A program made the translations under genes and the position numbers. A DNA stretch of 64,000 bases from positions 2,996,001 through 3,060,000 of the forward strand of contig WPIO01000049.1 in the NCBI GenBank assembly GCA_009760855.2, in the 5' to 3' direction. Each line of letters starts with the position of its first letter. Position 1 is the first letter of the stretch. The notes below the pieces were generated by a model. It searched no databases, was not told the origin of the DNA, and saw only the letters and a list, made by a program, of their open reading frames with translations. Below, one piece after another: positions 25,601-37,600 of the stretch. The stretch comes from Cristatella mucedo. Taxonomy: Eukaryota; Bryozoa; Phylactolaemata; Cristatellidae.

Positions 25601-28600
25601 ACAGTAAGGAAGAATAAAAGACTGGAGAAGAAAAAAAGAATGAAATCTGTCGCAATAAGATGGAGTAATATCATCAATGTGGCTGGTTTAAATGAACTCA
25701 TTATAGCTTGACAGCATTTGTTTAGTCGCCTCGAACCTGGCTTCTAATAATAATAATACTAATGCACTTGACAAAGCTCCATCAGAGAACTTTATCTCTT
25801 TCTAGGCGCTTTACATTTCCTTCCAAGGAAACACGATCACATGGTGAGTGGTATCATGCTTGATAAACAACATAAATAACATATTTAGTATTGACGTTTA
25901 CAGGGTCAGCATTCTAGCGGTGACATCTCTCATCAGCCCGTTATCTAGATAAATACACATTTGATGCATTAGAAGAATTATATCCATAAAAAGTGGTAGC
26001 TTAGACCTGACTAAAACTATAAGGTTAAACATAATTTATTCTCAAAAATGGAAGTTACCTACAGTAGTGACTTCGACCTGGTTACCACTGTCGGTCATGC
26101 AGTTGACAGAATCCAGGGTCTTGTACAGTACAATTGTGACTGCATCTAAAATGGCAACACATTTGCCAATGAGTCTGCTTATGAAAAGTGTCACATATTG
26201 CAAGCAAACCAAATGTTTTCTTCAGAAGAAGGTTCATTGCACTAAATTAATCTAGAGAACAATGTTCTTCAATTTGAAGGGTAGCTTGCAAGATGACAAA
26301 CTTACCATTCAATAAGGATTCACCAAAAACTAGAAAGTACAGTACATCGTTTACTCCGACTTCTTGGAAAATTGCAAGTACCTATAATTGTCCCAGATAT
26401 CAGCTTTAATAAAGCACGGTTGCCTCCTTCAAGGTAACACCACACGTTTAACTAAGCCAACCGCACTAGACATAACGATTTTGGCTTGCCTCTCACGTGC
26501 AATAAAAAGCATTCACTTAGGTTCAGGCATTACACTGAGGACTCGGCACGAGCTGGACTTTAAGCTGCCGCGCTTGAAGTGCTGAGAGCACTTGATAAAG
26601 CCTCTAAAACCCAATGGCAAGAGCAATGGCTAGGAATATTAAACATCGAAAAATGATGTAGGCATCGATCGTCGCAGGATGCTGCCCTGCTCGAGGCAGT
26701 ATTTTCCTGAACGAAGTCCCAGCGCAGAGGCCTTCTGTCATCCTGTATTTAGGATTCCTAAAACAACGCTCAATCTGGTTTGCTTATGCAAATTTTGTAA
26801 CTTCGAGCTAAGCTTTTTCTTAGCTAGCAGTTTAAATTTATGGGAGTACTTTTGTAGCACACAGGTACTTTTAAAGTTTTGCCCAGCCTTCCAGTTGGCC
26901 CCAAGAAGATTGGAGAGCTAAACATTCTAGAATCACTTTTTTCAATGATTGTTTGCAGCTGGGTCATGAGATAAGCCTACGTGCATACACTGCATCTAAA
27001 GATGGCAGACGTTGGAATAAATCACCTTCCGATGAAGCAATCCGAAGACCCATACATTTGGCAATCGGATTGCTTTGGACTTAACATTGATAGAAGTAGC
27101 TAAATGTCAAATCAAAGATGCATGTTTTCCATCCAGGAATTCGTCAATGAGGTTGAGATTCCTAAAGGTGAGGGCTCAATACCGACCTTTTTCGAGATAA
27201 TCAGAGCATCAGAGCGTCTGAGAAGGAGCCTGCCTCAAGGTTCAGCGGTGTCTGCAGGCCGGCCGCCCCCTTTGCCACTGCATACATTATGGAGCAATGA
27301 GAATGGGCGCAGAGAGCTTGGCAAGTAGCTGATAGGAACCGGATAGAAATAAATTTTTAATCACATGAATGCAGCTACGTGACATGCCCTTGAGTCTTAG
27401 TCCCCGGGGTTAGGTGCTCACACTACAGACTCAGGTCGTGGATTTAAGTCCTGCGGCAGGCAATCCTTTATTACCTATTGCAAGGTGTGGGATGACAGCT
27501 GCTAAGCTCTTCTGCTGCGATATAACTGCGGCTGTTTTGATCAGCTGATCTTTATTTTTACTTTATTCAGAAAACAATTATATTGAAATTACTCAGTATT
27601 TACATTGCATCGGCAAATTTGTTTGCATTCCGCCACATAACCAAGACAGTGTACTGAATGAATTAGGCAATACATACAGAACACGGCTACTCATCCTAGA
27701 CTAATTTTCTAGGCAATAAATACGTTATTTAAGTACAGTGGTACGAAATTGAGAGTAACTCTAGTTTTTAAACGTTCTCCTGCCTGTGCAGTTCACATTA
27801 TATGACTGTAAACACACACAAAATTAAATGGTACATGGTGTAACATTTGAGAATTGGCCCGCATCCACTTATAACAGAGGCAGCATTGTCTTTAGCAGCA
27901 TCGGGTGTGTTGGAGTGTTCAATTGAATTCATCGACTACAATTCACTTACCGACGTGTTTGTTTCAAACACTCCACGAATAAGTAGCCTACCCAACAGGC
28001 TGTATATGACACTGCTTTACGGTGGTTACCTGCTTGTTCAGTTTTTAGAGACCGTTATTAATTGAAAATTCCCTAACCTAGAGATTTTGTTTGACTGGTT
28101 TAAGTTGTTGTGTGATTGTGATCCTTTAAAGGCTTTGAACAAGCCATCTTACACTAGCGAAAATGCTGATATATTGGTCAATCAACTAGTGTGTGTCTAT
28201 GTTTCCATTGTAAAGAAGAATAAGACGGTACCTTGACGTGAGCAAGTGGCAATGTAAACCCAAGGCTTTTAGCCTAGTGATAGACATCAAACGAAGATTA
28301 ACCTAGATGGCATGATCGTTTAGAGCTTTAGTCTGGTGAGCCAGAGGTTTCAGGAACCCTGCTCGAGGCAAAATCCTATGTCAGTATTCAGTCACACGCT
28401 CGTTCTGTGTTTTGAAATTACTGCATCTCTACTTGACCTCCCAAAGGCTGTGTGGTATACTCCACATCGCACGTTTGAGGTCAGCAAAGAAAACACCGTA
28501 AGCACATTTTGTGAAAACTCGATCAATACTTCGCACTGCGATAGGAGTAGGAGTTTTATCACAGGCACGGCATGGCGATGGTGATGCTAACTGAAGCTTC

Positions 28601-31600
28601 CAGTAACCCAGATAAGTTGACAGATGTTTTCCAAAAAGCTCTCCCACTTAGCTAATAGCTTTAGATAATAATGATCTACGGCTCAGTGGAATCCATTACC
28701 CCTAGAACGGCGAGCCACTTTTCAACTTTACGGCCAGAACCATTTTGTATAACGGGTTCATGATTGGCATCACCTCAGTAATTCAGTCTTCTCTGCCTTT
28801 CGTTAGTGAAAGTTACTGCGGATTTGAGCAACAAAAATCCATCCATCTATTCGTTTTCAATTCACGCCTATTCAGCAACCATAGCATGGTCGTAGCCGCA
28901 CGAAGTCGCTTGACATGCATATGCATGAAGGTGACGGCATCGCATTGACCAAGATGCAAAGTCAGCAGGATTATTGCAGAAGAAGAAACGTGACGTCATA
29001 CAACAATAATAAGCTTTGATCAAATGCCAATGCTTTCTTCAGTAGCTTCTGGTTTATGCTTCAGCTATGCAATCGCACGATTAGGTAGATTGGTCTGGCT
29101 TGCTTTCCATGCATTTGGACAAGCTGTGAATGCTGACTTCTCATTAAAAGTCAATGTTACGCCTTAGTTACTATAAAGTGCCCCGACCGACAGCACCTTA
29201 AGCAAGTTCATGTTCATCCATATATTCAACGCCAAAGCCACGGTCGAGTAATTGCTGCTTGGTTACATTATTATTGGCTGTCGTGCAAGCATCCAAGCTG
29301 AGTGCGGAAATACAGAAGGTCCTGTTCGGAACTAGAGTGTAAACATTTTGAAAACGTGGGATCTACCTCATGCCGAATTAACATCAAGTACTCGGAGCCC
29401 TATGTGACCTTTGGCCGGGCATTGAGCATGCACCTCTTGGGATCATTGGCTACAAATTCTCACTTCCAAGCAACATTAGATCCAAGCATATCTTAGCTGC
29501 CTAAAAATAACAAAGATACCAATAGCAAGGTCATCACTTTGGCATTCCAACAGTTCCTTTGATTTGTCTTCATTTATCTCCCAAGTTGGGGATGTCCTTC
29601 CCTATCCATCAGTGGCTAGTATGAGTTTAGATCACGGAGAACTTGCAATGTAATGTAATGTAATGTATCTCCGTCTGCAAGTTCACAAAGTCACGTAGAC
29701 TACGTGTATGTTACGAAGGTATTAATAATGTTATCAACTTTATTATCAATATTATTATTATTATTATAAAAAGTTGTGCAGCTCCTACACCGGCTTAAGC
29801 GAGAAGAGTAAAGCTACATTCAGTGGCCGGTTCGTGGCTTGCTGCAATACCATTGCTGCTGAGATGCCGATCAGAGCGATCAGTGTCACACTTACCGCAA
29901 CAGGATCCACGGCCACAATAAGAGCTGCATACACTAAGCACTGAGACATGGTCAGCGTATCGCCAAGGCTTCCCATCAATCCCCACTGATAAAAGACGTA
30001 GAGAGTTGGACCTAAACGCAAACATCAGCCGGAATGGAGCTGCAGACTCTCTGCTAGCTGCTGCAGTACATTCAGTAACTTCATTAACACAATATGGAGG
30101 ATAATTGTAGGCCATTTTCAACAACTTAAATTAATACTGTCGGCCAAACACATCCAGCTCTTCTCAGAAAACAGAGGAACAAAAATTAGCCTGCAGTTTC
30201 AATGCTGCTCGATGAACTTCAAATGGCGAATATTCACTGAAAGCAGCACTAGCTGCCACAAGCTTTACGCCATACCTATCAAAAAGCAGTTAAGGGCTGT
30301 GCCCTAAAATCATGAAAAGCCAGTAATCAGCACAACAATCACTAGTAAATATGAGGTAGAATAGCTTAGATATCGTTTATTCATTCTAGCGACTGGATAG
30401 AACAAACAGCAGCTGAAAGCTTTCACTTTCTTTAACAAGCATAATTTCTTTACTTACAATGATAGCATACACGAGAACCGATCCAAGGTTATCAAAAAAT
30501 GCTCTGTTGTGTAGGCTGTAAGAAGCTTCTAGAACAATCCTGCAAACATAAAGGGCTGAGTCAATAGTTGAGAAGAAGAGTGCAGTTCAAGTATGGCACA
30601 CCGGTGTGGTCGGCGCGTACATTTATTTTCTGTAACTGCTGATCAGTTAGCCATTACAAGAGTCTGCCGAGTGATCGATTGTAAAGCTCATTCAATAACC
30701 GTATTTCATAGGCAGCCTCCTCAAAATTAAGTCGATTGAAGGAAAAGATCGGCCTGTAGCCATGGTCGCTAGATCTCCGCCTTTCTCAAAACCTGGAGCC
30801 CTGGTCGCTGGATCTCCGCCTTTCTCAAAACCTGGAGCCCTGGGATTTGTCTACCAATGGGATTTTTTGCTTGCTAGAACGCACCTGTTTGCCGCAGAAG
30901 ACAAGGCCGGCCATAATGGAAAGACCACAGCCACGGAAAGATTGCAGCCACGTCCGATATAGATCAATATGGACAGCCACTATTGCACAAAAACTATCAC
31001 TTTAGTCTATAGTTTACTCCCAGCTATTACTATGCTTATATGCTCTTTTTAGGAGACCCAGCAACCTCGGTTAAGATGCCCAACTTCACTTGCGGGAATT
31101 TGTAAACGTAAGCTCCACAAAGTAATGGCTAGTTTGCTTAACTGTTGAGAGATTTCTGACTCCTTAGATTCTGGCAGTTCCTGAAGATATGTTTTGCTCA
31201 TGGTTTTGCTGCTTAATGAACCTTTGGGTATGAGTTTTTTTTTTGGCAGTGCTTCGACGTGGATTTATGGCCCTGCCTTGACGTAGATTTGTAGCTAGGT
31301 CCTCAGAGGATTTACAGCCACGGCTTTTTAGAAAAATACCAGGGGCCTAACAGCAGGGTCGGTCGAGCAGCAATATGCCAAGTGGCGAATGGCCCCTAAT
31401 TTGTGCTTTTTCTATTTCTCTCAGCTGTCGCTGTTGGACACGAATATATCGGCTAGTACGAGTCGTTTTGCAAAACAATCGACGTTTTGGAATACACAAG
31501 ACAAATCCTGTTTGAGCGCTACTGCGACCTGCCATTCAACGATGACTAGCTTAGATGGGTATTTGATTGTTCTGCCAGAAGCAATTGCCCTGCAGCCTAG

Positions 31601-34600
31601 CGAAAAGTTAGCTAAAACACGATGCCCTCAAATCGCAAAACTTTCATCAACCATAATGTGGTAGCCCCAAATGGTCAAGAGTCCTCCAACCTACGCATGA
31701 TTGAATCCGGCACATTGCCACTAATCGTGTAGCTATGTGCCCATTTTTCCAAGCTTTCCCTTTCCACAGTGTGACACAACTTTACTTGTGAATCCACGAG
31801 TAGGTTTAGTTGAGTTAACGGAGCGGTTTGAATAAAAAAAGAAAATTCTTAAGTGAACGAAACTTTCCTTACTTTCTGTCAACTGTATTAATTGACAACT
31901 TAAAAATGCTGTATGTGTGCCAACTATAAGTAAATGCCAATGTCAGCAGCACAAAAAATTTACTCGCTTGCTTATCATACGAACCAAATCTGCTGCTTTC
32001 TGAATACTTACGGTGGCAGAAGCACAAGGAAAAACAGTGCAGGCGGAAGCTCTTTAAGCGAATCAGGCACCTCCACGGCAAATCTGAAAATAGCAAGGGC
32101 AATAACATTGGAAATAACCCAGAGAGAGGCTGAGAGGTTCCGGTGCAATTTTAATGGCACCTAGTAAGATGCCTCAAAACAACTTTGACATACGGCAAAG
32201 CATTTAAGCAATGTAAAGCTGCACAATGTAAAGAAAACTGTCCGGGCAATTTTTATAAAGACCAAAAAGTAGCTTCGCCGTAATAAGGTTTAATCGGCCA
32301 AATACCTTCAGTGTCACTATTAAAACACGATAACAGTGAAAAGCATTTGAGAAAGAAAGGTGAATATTTCGACTGTATCAAAAGATACAACTTGCCTGAA
32401 TATAACTCCTGCAACAGTTCCCAATATGATAAGGACGCTGTAATAAAAGTTGATTGGCCAACGAGTTATAATGGCATGCCTCATAAAATAAATCAATGAA
32501 ATGTAATGCATTCAACTTACCAAGACTCGGGAATTTTCGTCACTAAATAACCAGAATGGTGAAAACCTGCACGGAAAAAAGGATCTCGCTGAGACCGAGA
32601 CAACAATCTAGCAATCTTAACTACCAGTTGGTTCAATTTCTATGTGGAGGGGCAAGGTGCTAGCACTTGCCGTCTTGACTTCTGTAACTTAATGCTTTCT
32701 GGCCTACCGGCATTTGCAATCAGGCGATTACAGCTGGTGCAAAACTCTGCAGCCAGGCTTGTCTGTCGTGAGCTTCGCAGTTGCCAAATCACACCACCTC
32801 TCGCCAACCTGCACTGGCTACCAGTCAAGCAACGGATCGACTTTAAGGTTTTGTCACTAACTTTTAGGTCACTTCATTCTTTTTCTTCAGCCTATCTCCT
32901 AGATTTCCTCCCCATCAGGCCAAGCATCGTACCACCCGCTTTTCGGAATCCAACAGTCTACAAATACCTCGTACAAACCTCAAATCCTTTGGAGACCGTG
33001 CATTTAGTTCATATGTTCCCTAAGCCCGGAACTCCCTCCCAATTTGCGTCAGAACATCCCCTGACTTGACCACATTTAAAAGGAACCTAAAAACACACCT
33101 ATTTAGGACAGCATTTAGTGGGTTCCTGTGATTTGACCTTCATGTGCTTATGCGTTCTGACACTGTGCATGCTGCCACTGACCACATTTGCATGCTGACC
33201 CTGTGCATGTCACCCCTAACCATGTTATTCATGCTGTTTATCAAGCATGATATTACTCACCATTCAATCGCGTTTCTCTTTGCAGCAAATGTAAAGCGCT
33301 TATAGAGAGACAGGCTTTATCACCCACGGCAAGTGGTAGCGATAGCCATTACGGCTCTTCTGCTATGCAAATGAGACTGCTTGATCAGCTAGCCTTCACT
33401 TCTCATGGCGTAGTTAGGAAAGTGGCAGTTTTCTACGATCGTATGGTGTGCGCACCATGCAGTTATGACATGCAACAGATATACATATAAAAATCGGTCC
33501 TGAGCATTACTCGGAGAATCTATCAGAAATAGCATACAAATGCTTCACAGATGCAATAGCACTGGAGACGCATAGTATTCCGGTAAAGAAATATTCGCAT
33601 TCTAAAGATGTATGGCTTGTAGGTTGCATAAACAACTTGGAGTGACCTTGAAAAACATCGACTGCTCTTCCTAAAAATAAAATTACAATTTTACGGGTGT
33701 ATATAAGCGCTTACCTATTTTGATGAGAGCCGAGAACATAAGGAAAGCAGCTATAATGTAGGGATTTGCAACACTCTGCCAGTCGAAGCTGGCGACACTC
33801 AGCTCGCAGTGATTATCAGCTGTCTGGTCTGAAATTCAAAAATCAAAACCATTCATTGTGAGATCAATTTCTGCGTTCTAAAGCACACTCTTGCATCCAC
33901 AAAACAGTTCCTCATAGCAGAGGCACCGAAAATTCAAATTCGAAATGCTACTGTTAAGAAAGTAATTTATCGTAATGTATCTCCGTCTATAACCACAACG
34001 CTACCAAGACTAAGTGAGCGTTACGAAGGAGAGCTTTCCTCAGCTCACACAAAGCCTAAATGGCTTTGGTTAGGCATGTAGTAGCCAACAGACTTCATCT
34101 CTCGCAGCAACAAAAACGTGGGAAGCATAGCTGAGTAGGGAGCATATTTGAGGTAGTGACTAGCATGGAAGTTTCAGCTCAAGGCGGCTGGAAATGGTGT
34201 GCTACAGTCGCCAGAAGGAGAGTAATTGTCGTTGCATAAGAATTGCGGAAGTGAGTTCCACAATTTAGGACTTTCTAAGCACAAGCTTCTTTCACCAACA
34301 GTCTTTAAGCTTACGAGTGGAGCAGCCAATCTATTATACAAAGAGGATCTGAGGGCGGCACTAAGAGGCTGAAACCTGTGAGGCAGTTGAGCTAGGTATG
34401 AGTGAGCCAACCCATAACGAGCATTGTGGTTCAGTGCAGGAATTTTGCTCTGTATCCATTCATTAACCAGGAGCTTTTGCAGCCCCATCAGCTATGCCTC
34501 TGGGATCGATATTTTACTAGCCTTGAAGGCATGTTCCTCATTAGCTGCAGAGGCTTTCAGGTGGCTTTTATTAGTAGCCGAGCCAAAACGGAATTGCATT

Positions 34601-37600
34601 TGTCCAGACTAGATAGAACCAGAGAGCAAGTTATATTTTTAGCAACCACATAGAACCACGGAGCAAGTTTAGCTTTTTAGCAACCATCATGGTAGACATT
34701 TTTAGAAGGGAATTAGACCAGAAGGCTTATCTGTAGAAGAGGCCTTCGGGATAAAACTTACAAATGTTAGCAGTTATCAAAGAGGGTACCTAAATCTTCG
34801 TACACGGTGACGGTCACACTACAGCTTCACTTATTACAAGAGTAAATTCTCCTGGTCCAGCAGCGTGCTTAGGGTGTCCTTCGAGAAGCAGTTTGGTAAT
34901 ATCATCTTTCAGTTTAACTATATTGATCGGCATCTTGAATTGAATGCCTGCAAAACCAGCTTTCAGTTTATAAGTCTCTGCTGCAGATTAAGACGGTTTA
35001 AATGACAAATACAGATGTTTATCATCAGCACAGAAGTGATAAACGACCCCATTGACCAGAATCACTTTCCCTAGATGCTGGTATAAAGGACCAAGAAAAA
35101 ACCCTCTTGGAATTCCGCAGATGACTGATCTGCTGGATAAGACTTGGCTACCATACAACATGAATTGAACACGATTGAACGAATACGATTTGAACCATCC
35201 ATTGCCTTTTCCGCCTGACCGATCGTTGTTCTCAATTGTTCAAGTAGGATATGGCGATCAATGGTTTCGAACGCAGCTGATAGATCAAGCAGAGTCAGGG
35301 CAGTAACATTGCAGTCATTGTTTCTGCTTGATGTCGTTGGACAGAAGGAGGACGGCAGTTTCGGTGCAATTGTGTCGCTTGAATCCAGACTGAAACGTAT
35401 CTATTTATTCTCTTCCATATGCTGTTCGAGTGGCTTGGCGGCTATCTTTCGAGAATCTTTGACAAAACATAAAATAAAATGGGGAAATGGGCAATAGTTT
35501 AAATCCAGAGAGCGAGACTTCTCAGAGTTGACAAGCAAATGATTAACAGTTTTATAACTTGGCTTTTTGTCTGGCCGACGGGATTTCAGTTTTCTCGTGG
35601 AAAAAAAGGAGCTCTGGTTTATCTAAACTTCCATGTGTAGACATGGAGAAAGTCTTTAAAATTGGCGCGATCTTCCAAATCGCTGGCATCCTCTGCAACG
35701 ATGTAGGTCCTATCTCAGTAGCCGACTCTAGAGTAGTGACGCAAACGGAAAAAAACATACGAAGAACCACTGAAGTCAGGGTAACTCAGAGCTCAGTGTT
35801 CGCTGGATTCGTTTCGCAATATATACTCTCCCTCTTGCCGATGTGATCGCTAGGCATAATCTAGGCTTCCACTTCTATGCAGATGACATACAGCTTTACC
35901 TATGCTTGATTCCTCCCAGCTTTCAAGCATGTCAAATTCCCTTTACTCTTTTGTTGCATGTTTTGCTGACAGTCTCACATGAATGGCGGCAAACTTCCTC
36001 AAATTGAATGACAATAAAATCAACTTACTACCTATAGGCAAACCAAGTGTGACTAGGAAATTATAAAGCTTGCCGCTCAAACTCGGCTCTAGCAGCATTT
36101 TTCCTGTAGCATCTTCACTAAATATAGGTGTAATATTCCACAATGACCTCTCACTAGACGACCACAGTCAGCTCCACAGTCAAGTCTGCCTACTTTCAGC
36201 TACTTAACATTGCTTAGATTCGGGCCTGCTTAGACATGGACAACCAAATTAGTCCATGCATTTGTGACATTCTATCTTGACTTGCGTAACTCACTGCTTG
36301 CTAGTCAACCGGTGTGTGCAATCAGGCACTTACAGTTGGAGCAAAACTCTGCAGCAAGGTTAGGCTTGGCTAGGCTTGTCTGGCATGAGCGGCAAACCTG
36401 CTACGCCACAGTACTTCTTTCCGACCTGCACTGGCTCCCAATCAACCAGCAAATCGACTTCAAGGTTCTGTCGCTCACTTTTTGGTCCCTTGATTCTCTA
36501 GGTCCAACCTACCTACCAGAACTACTCCGCCACCATACTAGGCATCGTGCTACTCGAACTTCTGACTCAAATCGCTTGGAGAAAGGATGAGCCACCAATT
36601 CCTTTGACGAACCACCAATTCTTTGGAGACCGTGCCTTGGTTAAGATGCTCACCCCGACCAAGGTGTGGCCAAGGTCCTGGGCTCAAGCCTAGTGGCATA
36701 TGTGAAGCGCCTGAATACAGATTAAGTTCTCTTAGGGTGCTATAAAAAAAAATATTTTTTTTTATTTGAGCTCTTATGCTTTAAAAGCCTGTAATTCACT
36801 TCTCACTGACTTCCCGACATCCCCTGACTTGGCATCATTTAGAATGAAGCTAAAAACACACCTCTTTCTCACCACACTTGCTTGGTCCCTATTATTCGTC
36901 CTACATGTGCTTATGGGTGCTGACACTGTGCATACTGCTACTAAACATATTTGCATGCTGACCCTGTGCTTGTCACCCCTAACCATGTTATGCTTGATGT
37001 CATTGGGAATGCTACCACTAACCATCTGATCATGCTTCCTTTGTAGCAAATTTAAATGGTCTAGAAAGATATAAAGTTATCTGAGGGTGCTATGTTATTG
37101 TTATAAGAACCTTCATCCGGCCAAGATTTATTAAAGTGGCGTTCAAGACTTCGCTTGCCACGGTGGATCTCTTGAATTAGTTTGGTAGATTTAGTGAAAT
37201 CTACGTGACTCTGCGCACGGACAGAGTTTATAGGAGCAAACTAGTCGAGAGCACTCCTAAGTTTTGAGTTTACTCTAACAATGTGGGTATCGATGCTTTC
37301 GGCAGAGTCTGTTGTTCTGTATTCTACTCTTTTTGCAATATTTCTGATTAATCTAGCGAGCACATGCAAATACGGAAGATTTCCGGCCAATGCCGGGTCT
37401 TACTTCCACCAAGTGACAGGGCGGTATCAAAATCCGTAGCATTGTCACTTGACACATTCACAGCATCATAGCCAGCATGAACCTGCTGTAGCACATAAGT
37501 GGTTCCCGCGTCGGTTGCCATGTAATGCCACAGAAGGAAAGCAGTCCACGGGCGAGCAAGCGCTGAGTAGATCTTACAGGTCGACACGTCGGGCAAATGC

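Larger units (their letters stand above)
26382..29895. other. Intron between exchanger exons 7 and 8
   Basis: Contains a SINE-B copy and a family 2 LINE tail (listed). Plus-strand frames such as 27104-27328 show no recognisable domain. Confidence 0.4.
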
